From positions 434,001 through 498,000 of the forward strand of contig JAGKQI010000100.1 of the NCBI GenBank assembly GCA_018806915.1: a DNA stretch of 64,000 bases, in the 5' to 3' direction. Shown here piece by piece: positions 18,923 through 28,940 of the stretch (the stretch's first letter is position 1; each line of letters opens with the position of its first letter). Made by a program: the position numbers and the translations under genes. Origin of the DNA: Phytophthora colocasiae. Its lineage: Eukaryota > Oomycota > Peronosporomycetes > Peronosporales > Peronosporaceae. Below the pieces are notes generated by a model. The model was given only the letters and a program-made list of their open reading frames with translations, was not told the origin of the DNA and searched no databases.

Positions 18923-21900
18923 CTACTCTCCGCCGTTACCTGGTGTCAACCCCATCGAGTTGACCAAAAGTGCCGCTTGGGAATTGTCCACGATGTTGTT
19001 TCGGATCGTAGCTCCATCATTGTCCGCCCAGTGAGTGACATCTCCATGCTGATGCTGAAGCACCGCCGCCCAATGTTGAAGTTGTAAAGTTGTTCCTTCG
19101 ATGCGCACTTGAATGCTGCGTTTGGAGTCCATTGCCTGATTGGCAAGTTTGTCCGCCATTTTGTTGTGGCTCCGTAGATGATGATGCCACTGGATTACCT
19201 GTAGCTTATCAGCTAATCTTCTACTCCGCCAATATATGTTCTTGAGGTGAGAGGCTTTGGGTGGTTTCCTCCGTCTATGCTGCCGTATTATGATCTCACT
19301 ATCCCCAATGACGTGTACTGGAGAGTATCCATGTCGGACGCACGCACGTAGTCCCGTTAAGAGACCCATATTTTCAGCCACATTGTTGGTTGTTGTCTTG
19401 CTAGCATAGGACATTTGAGCTAGCCAGCAAACTGTGAACGCTGCGTTATTTGCCCCTGAACGGAGAATAATCGATCCACTTCCACCCGGGCCAGGGTTAC
19501 CTCTCGAGCCACCGTCGAAAAATAGTAAGTAAAACTCTGATGGGGTACTGGTCAACATAGTTGGTAGCGGATCTGCAACGTTAAGTGCATTAATCAGGAT
19601 GTTGCCAACGGTGTCTCCAAATTTGAAAGGTGCTGCCGCTCCTAGATGTAGATGCACTGTTTTGTACCCCTGTCGAAGCCGAGATAACATAGTGTGCGTT
19701 TGGTAACTCGAGGTGACGTTATTGAGATCGTCAAAATATTGAATTCTCCATCTCCAGACTGCATTCAGATAAATCGCGACTCCAATGCGCCAACAACTCT
19801 CCGTCAGTTCTGTTAGCGCCTCCGCAAACGTTGGTGATGAGAAAAGCGTCTTTGGAACCATACCTTCCGCCTGCGACCAGACTCCAGCTGGTATTGCGGG
19901 AAGTGTCATGCTGAAGAGTGCAAGTTCGCAGTCGTGGTCGCGGAGCCCCAGTCTTTTCCATGGTAAAAGTAGATGACGACGCAAAAGCGCCGCAGCTGGG
20001 CACCCCCAAAACACGTGATGAAGGTCCACTTCATGAACGTGAATACACTCTTTGTGAGGGCATCCCATTCTGTTGTTGACAACGTCGTACAGCGAGAATG
20101 CATGCAATTTCAGACGGATGAGAAGTTGTTCACCCCACGGCCCCAGCCCAACCACTCGTCTGATCCGTTTCCACTCCAGTTCCATCAAGCCTTGAGCTGC
20201 CAATGTGCTGTGTGCAGCCCATTGGGCCTGCCTCGCTTTCAGTTTTTCCGTACCCCTCCGTCGTTTCTTCTCTGCGATGCGTGCCTTGTACTCCCTCCTG
20301 TGGCGTGTCCATCGTCGCCGCCCAGCCCATAGACAAACCAGTCTGCTGAGCTTGGGGTGTGGATGAACTGCCTGCACGCTGACGTCTGGCTTTAACTTTC
20401 TCTGGAGGAGTGTGGTTAGAGCAAGGTGCCCATCCACTCTGTCAATGCGTGGTGGGCCGGCGGTATCGGTTTCTATGAGCACTTCCGTTGTGGTATACCC
20501 CCGTAAACTGACTATGACAGGGTGATCCGTCGGCGCCGCCTGGAATCGGACCTCGTTAGGATAATCAACAAGTGTCGTGATCCGTGGAAAATTCATCAGC
20601 AGTGTCAGTGCAAGTAGCTCCGCTTGAGGTTTGCCGAAAGTGCGTGAGGCCATGCTGGTGTGGAATTCAAAGATCATCACGCCACGTTCAATACGTTGCC
20701 ACCTAACTATGTCTCGTATAAGCGTGTGCGGGGTAGATATTCCCCCGCATGCCTCTGCCAGTGTGTGTCTGGATCCCTCCATTGTAGTAATCTGAAGCGT
20801 GTCCATTTCTGCGTAAGGTAACCACTCGATATGTAGTGCCGCATCGGTTAGCGGATTTTCCTCCCGTGCGGTGGTGGCGAGAGCATTGAGTAGAAAACTG
20901 CAGTTTGCTGACAGAGTGTTTCCAGTCCACGTTATTGTGATCCCCCCGACAGCAAAAGCAGCCACGCAACACCCCGTTCGCGTGGCTGTTGGCACCTCAT
21001 CAGGATCTGGCGCCCCTGCTTCTGTTAACACTGCTCTCCCTGTGTCCCAGAGCGTTCCACGACGACGCACCCCTCCTGGCCGTGGGGATGCATACTCCGG
21101 TGTGATGAACACTGTCGGTGCTTTGCCAGCATTGGTGTCGTGAAACAACACATCCCCCACAATATGTGACTGTGTTGTGCCGAGCTCAGCCCACTTGCTC
21201 ACTGTCATCGCCGCCATAGCGTACAGTTCAGTGCGCAGGTCTGGGATGGCGAGGCCACCATTAGTTCGTGGTAGCGCTGCTAGATCTGCATCTAACCACG
21301 CTCTCGCCCCTTGTACGTCTCGAGTAAATTGCCCATGCCAAACATAATTTTTGATTCGTGCGTTCATGAGATTCACGTCCGCACTGGTGGGCCACGCATG
21401 CCGTGCCACATACATCAGCTTGGGTATAATGATTGCGCTGGCGATTAGGCTGCGTTGATCCACCGTGAGTACTTTTTGGGTGGCAAGTCGCAACCTTGTT
21501 TCCAGTTGCTGTCCCGCCACTTTCCAAGTGTAGGACGATTCAACCGTGGTGCCTACCTGAATTCCCAGATACCTACACGCCTCTTCTGGGGGTAGATATT
21601 CCATGCTTTCAGGAAGTTTTGGTGGCGCTGTAGACCCGTGCGCATTCAGTCGGATAACCTTGGTTTTTCCAGCATTGATCTGTAGTCCCGAAGCCTTGCT
21701 AAAAGTGCGTAAAATGCGCATGAGGGGTGGAATGTCCGCTGGATCTCTCACGAAAGCCGCTGTATCATCAGCGTATCCAGCAACGCGAAGTTCGAATCTT
21801 CCTGCTTCGGACTGTACAATGATGCCTCTTACCCCGAACTGACCGTCCAACTTCCGATACAATGGATCCAGCGCCAGTATGAATAACATGGGTGCTAGCG

Positions 21901-22822
21901 GACACCCTTGCCTGATGCCGCTCGTGACGTGTACTTTGCGCGACCGTGCCCCATTTGCTAAGAACTGCACTGTTGTACCTGCATGAAGCTGCCATACCGC
22001 CTTAATGAACTTTGTCGGATAACCTTGACGTCGAAGTACCCTTAGCATGTACTCCCGGTCGAGCGAGTCATAAGCTTTTCTAAAGTCAAGTAGGAGCGCT
22101 GTGGCTGCTATCTGGGACGGGTCAGCTATTGCCATTCGTTGTGCTGCATCATACAGGTCCAGTGTCTCGTGAATAGTCCTGCCTGGTACAAATCCATTTT
22201 GATTCGGGTGTATTTGATCGGGTAGTGTGGCACTCACGCGAGTTGCCAATATCCTCGTGAATATTTTGTAATCCGTGTTCAGAAGCGCAAGAGGCGCGGT
22301 AATTGAGGCGTTGTTTTGACTACCACCTTTTTCAGACAGAATATGTCCGCCTCGAGGAAAGACGATGGAAATTGGCCTGCTTCGTACCACAGGTTGAAGC
22401 AATATCGTCAGTATTGGAACAAGCTGTTCCTCGTAGTCCCTGTACCAGCCGTTTCCGAGCCTGTCGGGGCCAGCAGCCTTCCCTCTCTTGCATGCCCGGA
22501 GTGCGGTTCGAACTTGTAACTCCGTGATGACGTCTGCTGTATCAGCTTGCTCTGGCGTAGATTCTGTTGCAGAAGCCGTCCAGTCTAGCACCTCGTCATT
22601 GTCCTTCGTATCCACCGCGTCTTGCGGGAGGAGAGGTGTCGATGGATCGGCCAGAAGGTCTGCCTTGTCATGGACTCCTCGGTTCGGAGCTCCAGCTATC
22701 GGATCTAGCTTGTGAATCGTGTTGTCGCTGAACTTAGTTGATATTCGCCTAAAGAATTCCTTCGTCGTCTTCCCCCGTCCAATGAGTTGTGTCTCTGTAT
22801 AATTTTTGCTGTCGGATAGCAA
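18923..22822 (-). CDS. LINE ORF2 3' part: reverse transcriptase and RNase H
   Basis: Open for 1299 codons; the frame opens with a TTG at 22822, so it is the downstream part of a longer ORF2 cut by upstream frameshifts. RT motifs are 'NGFVPGRTIHETLDLYD', 'ALLLDFRKAYDSLDREY', 'SGIRQGCPLAPMLF' and the catalytic YADD at residues 350-353. The long middle part has the connection region and a Cys/His stretch ('GCPHKECIHVHEVDLHHVFW'), as in LINE zinc-finger tails. RNase H follows, with D1103 ('FFDGGSRGNPGPGG'), 'NNVAENMGLL', 'VIGDSEIII' and 'HNKMADKLAN', all four acids apparently present. The C-terminal RNase H and YADD place it among RNase H-bearing LINE clades. Confidence 0.92.
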   Translation of the reverse strand: MLSDSKNYTETQLIGRGKTTKEFFRRISTKFSDNTIHKLDPIAGAPNRGVHDKADLLADPSTPLLPQDAVDTKDNDEVLDWTASATESTPEQADTADVITELQVRTALRACKRGKAAGPDRLGNGWYRDYEEQLVPILTILLQPVVRSRPISIVFPRGGHILSEKGGSQNNASITAPLALLNTDYKIFTRILATRVSATLPDQIHPNQNGFVPGRTIHETLDLYDAAQRMAIADPSQIAATALLLDFRKAYDSLDREYMLRVLRRQGYPTKFIKAVWQLHAGTTVQFLANGARSRKVHVTSGIRQGCPLAPMLFILALDPLYRKLDGQFGVRGIIVQSEAGRFELRVAGYADDTAAFVRDPADIPPLMRILRTFSKASGLQINAGKTKVIRLNAHGSTAPPKLPESMEYLPPEEACRYLGIQVGTTVESSYTWKVAGQQLETRLRLATQKVLTVDQRSLIASAIIIPKLMYVARHAWPTSADVNLMNARIKNYVWHGQFTRDVQGARAWLDADLAALPRTNGGLAIPDLRTELYAMAAMTVSKWAELGTTQSHIVGDVLFHDTNAGKAPTVFITPEYASPRPGGVRRRGTLWDTGRAVLTEAGAPDPDEVPTATRTGCCVAAFAVGGITITWTGNTLSANCSFLLNALATTAREENPLTDAALHIEWLPYAEMDTLQITTMEGSRHTLAEACGGISTPHTLIRDIVRWQRIERGVMIFEFHTSMASRTFGKPQAELLALTLLMNFPRITTLVDYPNEVRFQAAPTDHPVIVSLRGYTTTEVLIETDTAGPPRIDRVDGHLALTTLLQRKLKPDVSVQAVHPHPKLSRLVCLWAGRRRWTRHRREYKARIAEKKRRRGTEKLKARQAQWAAHSTLAAQGLMELEWKRIRRVVGLGPWGEQLLIRLKLHAFSLYDVVNNRMGCPHKECIHVHEVDLHHVFWGCPAAALLRRHLLLPWKRLGLRDHDCELALFSMTLPAIPAGVWSQAEGMVPKTLFSSPTFAEALTELTESCWRIGVAIYLNAVWRWRIQYFDDLNNVTSSYQTHTMLSRLRQGYKTVHLHLGAAAPFKFGDTVGNILINALNVADPLPTMLTSTPSEFYLLFFDGGSRGNPGPGGSGSIILRSGANNAAFTVCWLAQMSYASKTTTNNVAENMGLLTGLRACVRHGYSPVHVIGDSEIIIRQHRRRKPPKASHLKNIYWRSRRLADKLQVIQWHHHLRSHNKMADKLANQAMDSKRSIQVRIEGTTLQLQHWAAVLQHQHGDVTHWADNDGATIRNNIVDNSQAALLVNSMGLTPGNGGE

Positions 22823-24130
22823 CTTTCAGCTCTCTTACAGTCACCAATCGCACGTCGTAAGCGTGCTGCACGCGTAGGGCCTGCTGTATCATTAAGAGAG
22901 GCCATCCATGAGATCAGTAACTATGTCCACTGTGGCTGGTTGTCCTCGCTCTTCTTCTTGCAGCCGTTGTTGCTGTCGAAGAAGTCTGGTGAGTTTCTGC
23001 TTGAGAGTACCGCGCAAGGAGCGTTTACGTGCTCGAATGCAACGTCGTGTTCTCCTAGCTATTTCGCTCTTCAGTTCTTCCCATTTTACTGAAGTTGTTG
23101 CTGCTGTCACCTCGGGATGACTCAGGGTTACCTGAAACTCCTGTAGCAGTTCGATCGTGATTTGTTTGACCTCCTCTGCTGCGAAAGTTGGGGCTGGATG
23201 GATTCGACCTGGCCGACGAACACGAATCGGGTCGTCAGGTGCATGCAAATGCAACTTGCCGCGTGATGATCCGTTGGCGCCCCACTGGTACCGTGTTCCA
23301 AGCCGCAACCCATGCCAGTGTTTCCGCCGATACATACCACCGGTCCAGGCGAGATGACGCCTCCCCTTTTCCAGATATTGTATAATGATACGTGTGCGTG
23401 TCGTTGTGGTGTTTCGCTAAGTCGTCGTTCGCCCACTGCGATGGTCTAGCGATAGCTACCGGATCCAACAGCCCCACTGAGTCAACAACTCCCACAGTCT
23501 GGGAGAAGCGTGGCCGGCAGCACTGTGGCGGTACGTGCGGTCTGCTTCATCGTCGAGTGTACAATTAAAATCTCCTCCAACCAAGACCAAAGTATCTTTA
23601 GGTAGCTCAATCGCTTGGAGATTTTTGTAGAATGCCTCCCGCTCGGCATATATGTGTGGTGCATACACATTGCACACCACAGTTCGTTTTCCTCCCAAGT
23701 ATCCTTGCACCGCCATGAAATGCGGTGTCCAATGCTCCTTGAGGGCAGGAGTCACGTTTTTAAACGATCCATATGGATCGATAAGAGCTGCTACCCGCCC
23801 TTCTTATTGCTGGAAGGCGACCAAAATGAGAGCTGCTGCTGTCCTGTGCCCTGTCGGAACCCCACCTGGTTTGCAAACAGCTTCTCGTACTGAAGCACCT
23901 CCTTTGAATTCACATGTGTTTCCTGAAGTAGTGTCACATCGGATCTGCCGTGTTGGATCTGTAACCCCAAAGGTCCCGAACCATGTGTTTCTGTCCTGTT
24001 CCGTTGCCCCAAAGCCGTTTACGTTTTGTGTGACGAAGCCAAAAGTTTGCTCAGTGGTATGGTGCTCCCAGCCCGTCCATATTGCTCAGTCTCCCGTTCA
24101 TCTTGTTTTCGGCTCCGTGTTCTAGCCTGC
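22823..24130 (-). pseudogene. LINE ORF2 5' part: endonuclease, several frameshifts
   Basis: The apurinic-like endonuclease is recognisable but scattered over frames. Pieces: 'TQNVNGF' near 24030, 'SDVTLLQETHV' in 23791-24012, 'LVGGDFNCTLDDEADR' in 23456-23755, 'SSRLDRWYVS' in 23235-23495, and a linker frame 22892-23335. One missing base near 23791 changes GGV to a stop, and another shift lies near 23470. A functional endonuclease is unlikely from this copy. Confidence 0.82.
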
Positions 24131-24467
24131 TTGTCATCATGAAATGTTTTTGTATGTGTTTCTGTTTTCGTCACCTGTGATTACATCATAGTAAGATGTC
24201 AGCACGGGTGATGTAACTGTACATGACCTTCGCCGATGTTCCCCTTTAATCGACTTGGTGGTCACTTCACTCCTCGTTTCTGGCAGTTTGTGCTCGTGTA
24301 GGAGCCTTTGTGTCTGTGCGGGCTGCTCCCCCCGAACAGTTTTCTCAAGCACCTGAGTGCATTTATTTCCGATGCCCCGACCTGAGCTCGGAGCCATTAG
24401 TCCCACCGTTATCATACCATGCATGCCCGCCAGCGGGAACCAATGTGGCGGCACTCCAGTCGTATGG
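24131..24467 (-). other. LINE segment between OTU ORF and endonuclease
   Basis: No intact ORF. An alternative frame (24137-24550) continues the OTU ORF region with 'FTCTLCTNVIDHTTG' and histidines after it, a possible zinc finger. The OTU ORF may have lost its end to a frameshift near 24500. Confidence 0.45.
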
Positions 24468-26558
24468 TCAATGACATTTGTACAGAGCGTGCACGTGAAA
24501 CCAAACTCCTTGTACCAGGTTGCCCTCGCTCCGTTCGGTGCCCTCCCCATGGGGTGGCGGCCCAGTCACTGATAACAAATGGGATGACGTGGGTATGTGC
24601 CATTCTTGCTCCGAGAGCTCTGTAGGTTTTAAACGACACTTAGCAGCGCCAACCCATTGCTCCAGCTGCTTCCAGCGTTCCGGGAGCTTCGCCCGGGCCT
24701 CCGCTGTGAGATGATGTATGGACGCGTCTGTACATTCCTCTATCCAATTCAAGCAGTACGTCTGGGTGGAGGTAGGCACATTTGCATCCTCTGCAATCCT
24801 CTTTAGCGCTTCCAACTGTTCATTGTACGATTCGTGTGCTCCCCATTGGAGTAGACAATCCAGTGGCCAGCTTTTGGCCTCCTTCTCCGGGTACGGAATG
24901 AAAGCGAAGAAATGCCGAAGTGCTGATGTGTTGGTGAGCAGCCACTCCCTTATTGCCGATGGCTTGGGATTGCGACGTTTAGTTAAAGGGATGTCCAACT
25001 CTTCGCGGTACATCGAGCACCATAGTGCAAAAGCCTTCGCATTGGCCGCAGTCACTAATTTGTTGAGCGGCACGTCAACATCGTCTGTCGGTTTGTCCAA
25101 TGGACCTCTGAGGATTCGGAAGTAAGTGTTCGCTACTATATCCCCAGCGGCGGGTCGTGCCTGCCGTAATGGTAAACCAGCTACGTTCGAGGCCTCCGTG
25201 ATATCGCTTTGTGAGTTTGCTGCATAGTCGTCAATTCCGTATGCTGCGTGGATATAGCTCTCTTCAAGTGGTAATGCAACTGACCAGTCTATCGTAACTT
25301 GATATTGGTCGAGCAGTGGCAGACCAAGTCTGGCATGTACCAAGTTGAGCCGATCGCGCATCTCCAAACGCTTGTGCATGAGGCCATTAACATCTGGGGT
25401 ATTGGCCAACTGATTTATTGTCTGCAAGTCCACACTAGCTTCTGCAGGCGTCATTTCATTAATGGACTCCTTCCAGTTGTACATATCCGAAATCGTGGAA
25501 GCGTATTTTACGTCTCCTTCCGCTTTCCATTGTAAGAAGAGTTCTCCATGACTGACGCCAGAAAAATGGCGGTCATGGTGCCGCAACACAAGAAAAGTCG
25601 GGAGAACGTGAAGTTGACAGCACGCTTCTAGGTAATCTCTCGCATCTCTGTCCGTCAAGGCCTCAACATATCCACTTTCATGATCTGTGCCGTTGGCCCT
25701 GCGGAATTGCGTGTACGCATATCGCTGCAAATGTGCGTCATTTGACGCGTTGACATCAAAAACTAGTATCGGTTCACGAAGATATTGCGCCATTGCTCGG
25801 AGTTCATTAGGACCAGCCCAGCACGAAAATGGGACTTGTTCATCTACCGATCTCTCTCTCGCCACAGCGTAGTGGCTGTATAAGGCCGCAGTTGCTGCCG
25901 CCTTTGACGTATGCGGTGGGCGTTTGGGGAATAGTTTGCTGTATTCCTGTATGGGATCAATCTGGCCCACTTCCACGTCCCTACGAAGATTATTCATCAT
26001 CAGTGAATAAATTGATCGTTTGAGTTCTGTAGCGTGGGAGACGGTGCTGGTACTGTTCTGAAGCTGTGGCGCTGAATGATTAGTGGTAGATGCGTACAAT
26101 GCCAGAAATGCGCATTGGCCATTGGCTGCTACCGCCACCTCCGTGCCTTGAAAGCTATTAAGCCAGTGCCCCACTTGAATAGGAAGATCTCTGTCTTCCC
26201 CCTCTGTCCCTGTGCGCGACTTCCCTATGATTGCGTCCTCTCGAGAGGCCGGAGTAGACGGTACGAAATCTCCAGTGGTAACACTCTCCTCCGGAACGCT
26301 CTGCAGCGTGCTTGTGGAGGCCCTCGCTTGTTCGCCATGCTTGTCTGCTTGTAATTCCTTATCTGCTTTCACGATATAATTTGCCATACTGAATTGCATC
26401 CCTTTTAGCGCTCCTTCCTGGCAGGCCAACCTTGCTTTCATGTTGCTTCTTTCGCTTGGAAGGTTTGCCACTACTGGGAATGGAGGAACTTGGCACCACC
26501 TGACGCTTCGTCCATTATTACCATGCCGTTGCCTGCTTGTACTGCTGTGTTGGGCCAT
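24468..26558 (-). CDS. LINE-encoded protein with OTU-like cysteine protease domain, 696 aa
   Basis: ATG at 26558, 51 nt after the ORF1b stop. Residues ~130-335 resemble an OTU (ovarian tumour) cysteine protease. The nucleophile motif is 'AANGQCAFLALYAS' with C149, against the OTU pattern D-G-N-C. The expected catalytic His is H331 in 'RHFSGV', after a hydrophobic strand ('PTFLVLRHHD'). The usual Asp before Gly is Asn. OTU proteins mostly cleave ubiquitin chains; what a retroelement would cleave is unknown. The C-terminal half ('NTSALRHFFAFIPYPEKEAK' and a possible Cys-rich end) is not recognised. Alternative: a non-catalytic OTU fold. Confidence 0.72.
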   Translation of the reverse strand: MAQHSSTSRQRHGNNGRSVRWCQVPPFPVVANLPSERSNMKARLACQEGALKGMQFSMANYIVKADKELQADKHGEQARASTSTLQSVPEESVTTGDFVPSTPASREDAIIGKSRTGTEGEDRDLPIQVGHWLNSFQGTEVAVAANGQCAFLALYASTTNHSAPQLQNSTSTVSHATELKRSIYSLMMNNLRRDVEVGQIDPIQEYSKLFPKRPPHTSKAAATAALYSHYAVARERSVDEQVPFSCWAGPNELRAMAQYLREPILVFDVNASNDAHLQRYAYTQFRRANGTDHESGYVEALTDRDARDYLEACCQLHVLPTFLVLRHHDRHFSGVSHGELFLQWKAEGDVKYASTISDMYNWKESINEMTPAEASVDLQTINQLANTPDVNGLMHKRLEMRDRLNLVHARLGLPLLDQYQVTIDWSVALPLEESYIHAAYGIDDYAANSQSDITEASNVAGLPLRQARPAAGDIVANTYFRILRGPLDKPTDDVDVPLNKLVTAANAKAFALWCSMYREELDIPLTKRRNPKPSAIREWLLTNTSALRHFFAFIPYPEKEAKSWPLDCLLQWGAHESYNEQLEALKRIAEDANVPTSTQTYCLNWIEECTDASIHHLTAEARAKLPERWKQLEQWVGAAKCRLKPTELSEQEWHIPTSSHLLSVTGPPPHGEGTERSEGNLVQGVWFHVHALYKCH

Positions 26559-26609
26559 TCTTTATCGTCTGAAGTTGTTGTCTCATCCATGTTGAAATCT
26601 GCTGTCTCC

Positions 26610-27905
26610 TCAGCCCGCATCATGGCGTCCCGTGTGTCCAGGACCACTACCACTCTCCACCCCGGACATGGGTATGCCCACGTCTTCTGCAAACGCATAG
26701 GGTGCGTCATCAGCATCTTGGTACGACCCTTTGGAGTCTGTCTCCATGTAATCTTCCTCCTCGTCACTGTCTGAGTCAAGCAGGGCTTCATATCTGCCGA
26801 GTGCTTGTGTTCTTTGAAATGATTCAAAGCGTTTTGCTGCTTTGCCGGTGTTCTTCGGTTTGGCTGCCGTTGAACCTCCGACAGGATGATTGCGAGAGTG
26901 CTTTGCTGTCTTTCTTTCCTTCGCTGCCGCAGTTGGGGTTTTGTTTGATTCGATAGCAATAGGTGCCTTTGGAGGAGAGGATTTGATTCCAGTATGGTCA
27001 TCCGCGTTTGGATTCGATTTATCAACGCTCTGAGCTGACTGCGTGTTGGAACGCTGTCCACCCTTCTTGTTCTTAGAATTCTTGGTGTAAAACCCATCCA
27101 CATCAGGCTTCTCCCGACCAGAAGTACCCTCTGAGATCGATTTATCAGCAGTGAGCACCACAGTTTCCTTCGGCAGCACACGAGTCACTGCGGTCCCTGG
27201 CATTGCTGGGATCTCAACTGGCAGTAGCGGGGAGTGCGGTGATGGAGGCTGCTGCTTTTGCGTGAGCATCTCAACAACTTCCGCTAGAGAGGACAATCGT
27301 AGGTCTACCCATGAAGCCGGCTTGATGAACTTAACTGTTCCATTGAAAGTCCGAGTAGCACGTGCACGCACCGTTTCTACCTTAGCCGGCGACAACGTGC
27401 ACCTCTTAGTGCCGTGTCTTGGGTTGAGGCATCTTGCACACGGTCGTCTCAAATTTTGTTGGAAATGGTGAATGTTAACCACAGTATCGTCGAGGATGAT
27501 TCTCGATACCCCACGCAGACTAGGTGGACATGTAGTCTGAGCGAAGCGAATAGTGTGGTATCTGTTGTCATAGATTTCCGTCTGTGTTGCTCTCGCATAT
27601 TCAACATCAAGAACCTTGGCTTCAGAGAACTGTGCAAATGCGCGTGCTAGAGCAGCTAGGCCAAGATTGCCTCCGCCATAGATTCTAATTGCATATTGTA
27701 GTTCCAGTTGTGCTGCATTGTACTGGCCTGTTCCTTCATCTTCCAGCCGTCTCGTGGTATCCTGAAACACAATGACCGCTTTCTGAAATCGAAGTGCCTT
27801 TAACAGCCACCTTGCTGCAGCTCGTTTCGAGTAGAAAGTGAAGCGGAGGGTGTGCAAGCCATCATAGCTGAGTCTTTTGACGTCGTTTTGCAACGCACGC
27901 ATCAT
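26610..27905 (-). CDS. LINE ORF1b: nucleic-acid-binding Gag-like protein with CCHC knuckle
   Basis: 431 aa from ATG 27905. The N-terminal ~150 residues look like an RNA-binding fold ('LHTLRFTFYSKRAAARWLLK'). One perfect zinc knuckle C-x2-C-x4-H-x4-C sits at residues 156-169. The rest is low-complexity, rich in Lys, Ser and Pro, ending acidic ('DSDSDEEEDYMETDSK'). Such proteins coat LINE RNA. The start codon overlaps the ORF1a stop as ATGA (27902-27905), suggesting coupled translation. Open and apparently intact. Confidence 0.83.
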   Translation of the reverse strand: MMRALQNDVKRLSYDGLHTLRFTFYSKRAAARWLLKALRFQKAVIVFQDTTRRLEDEGTGQYNAAQLELQYAIRIYGGGNLGLAALARAFAQFSEAKVLDVEYARATQTEIYDNRYHTIRFAQTTCPPSLRGVSRIILDDTVVNIHHFQQNLRRPCARCLNPRHGTKRCTLSPAKVETVRARATRTFNGTVKFIKPASWVDLRLSSLAEVVEMLTQKQQPPSPHSPLLPVEIPAMPGTAVTRVLPKETVVLTADKSISEGTSGREKPDVDGFYTKNSKNKKGGQRSNTQSAQSVDKSNPNADDHTGIKSSPPKAPIAIESNKTPTAAAKERKTAKHSRNHPVGGSTAAKPKNTGKAAKRFESFQRTQALGRYEALLDSDSDEEEDYMETDSKGSYQDADDAPYAFAEDVGIPMSGVESGSGPGHTGRHDAG

Positions 27906-28672
27906 GGAATGTCCAGTCTGTTTGTCGGTGTTGGCTGGGAAAGCTCTCGGAAGATGGTAGCATGGGGGGCATTAGTTGCTAGTCTCACCGAAGCAGGTAG
28001 CGCTGCCGTAAGAGTGTAGTTGAAATTGGCTTCATGCATATCTTCGATCATGGCTCTGTGTTCGCTGACGAAAACTTCCTTGATGAAGTTCGGAGGATGA
28101 GGGAGTTCTAACTCACCATTAAGATAAGCTAAGAAAATTTTGTTCTCCCTTTCAGTCCAACCCCTAATACTCTCATCACAGCTCGCTTTGGCCGGCGCTA
28201 GCGCTTCATTTCTCATGGTCTTCAAGTCATCATGCCTTTCTTCTGTCTCCACCTCCTCCCAACTGGTCATTAAGGTTTGCATGAGCTGCTTGACATGGAT
28301 CGGATTCCACACACCTTCCAGCATATGAGACCCTCGCGCCACATCTTCCGTGATGACTGCTGCAGTTGGTCGCCGTGCTTTGACCTTGTCCCCCCACGTA
28401 CCACGAGTCACGTTTGGTGTCGAGTCATTGCCCTCTCTTGAATTGGTGGTGTTTCCATCGTTCTTCACCGGTTCAGATCTACCGGCCTCTTCGTTCAGCG
28501 GTTTCTCCTCGCCAACCGTAACCACCGGTTCCCCAGTCGCTGCAGGCATGCCCGCTGCGCCTGCCGCTGTCGATTGTCGTGGTCCCGCTATCACCATGGA
28601 TGGTCCACCCGTGTTACCAGGTGGTCCCTTATCAGGTGGGTCATGTCCCGGGGAGGCCTCCATGGGCTTCAC
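27902..28672 (-). CDS. LINE ORF1a, 256 aa
   Basis: ATG at 28672, 100 nt from the element 5' end. The N-terminal half is Gly/Pro/Ala/Thr-rich and probably disordered. The C-terminal half is mixed and helical ('VKQLMQTLMTSWEEVETEE', 'ENKIFLAYLNGELELPHPPN'). No domain is recognised. It is the first ORF and overlaps ORF1b by four bases, so the two may make a bipartite Gag. Alternatively it is the N-terminal part of one ORF1 with an old frameshift. Confidence 0.7.
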   Translation of the reverse strand: MKPMEASPGHDPPDKGPPGNTGGPSMVIAGPRQSTAAGAAGMPAATGEPVVTVGEEKPLNEEAGRSEPVKNDGNTTNSREGNDSTPNVTRGTWGDKVKARRPTAAVITEDVARGSHMLEGVWNPIHVKQLMQTLMTSWEEVETEERHDDLKTMRNEALAPAKASCDESIRGWTERENKIFLAYLNGELELPHPPNFIKEVFVSEHRAMIEDMHEANFNYTLTAALPASVRLATNAPHATIFRELSQPTPTNRLDIP

Positions 28673-28785
28673 CAGGCGTGCACGTCCGTAGAGTAGTTGT
28701 AGCCGCTGGTTTGCTGCCGTCGATGTCGCTCACTCCTGAGCGACTGTTCCCCTGCGGGGTATTTTTACGAGTGATGGAGGTTTGA

Positions 28786-28940
28786 GTGTGGAGGAACTGA
28801 AGGAGCATCTCAAGTGGATCGCCAAACTGCTCATTTATGCTGACGAGAAAGGAGTATCAGCAGAATCAGTGAGTGGCATGCGTGTTCTGCAACGAGACTT
28901 CCGAGACAAACTCAATAAGAAACAGATTGGGAGGAACTAA
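28786..28940 (+). pseudogene. T2 transposase, 3' part beyond the LINE
   Basis: Encodes the last ~50 residues ('SVEELKEHLKWIAKLLIYAD' ... 'NKKQIGRN', stop at 28938-28940), identical or nearly so to the end of T3. It has no start of its own. Confidence 0.88.

Larger units (their letters stand above)
18807..28772 (-). mobile_element. LINE (non-LTR retrotransposon), ~10 kb, with OTU protease and RNase H
   Basis: Bounded by a 13-bp target duplication GATGGAGGTTTGA at 18794-18806 and 28773-28785, inside the T2 transposase. On the minus strand its 3' end is an A-rich tail (AAAAACAAAACAAACA) next to the left duplication; the 5' end is at 28772. Order: ORF1a, ORF1b with CCHC knuckle, a 696-codon ORF with an OTU-like protease, apurinic-type endonuclease (frameshifted), reverse transcriptase, RNase H, short 3' UTR. 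Length with both ends kept suggests full-length insertion. Only unit 2 has it. Confidence 0.93.
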
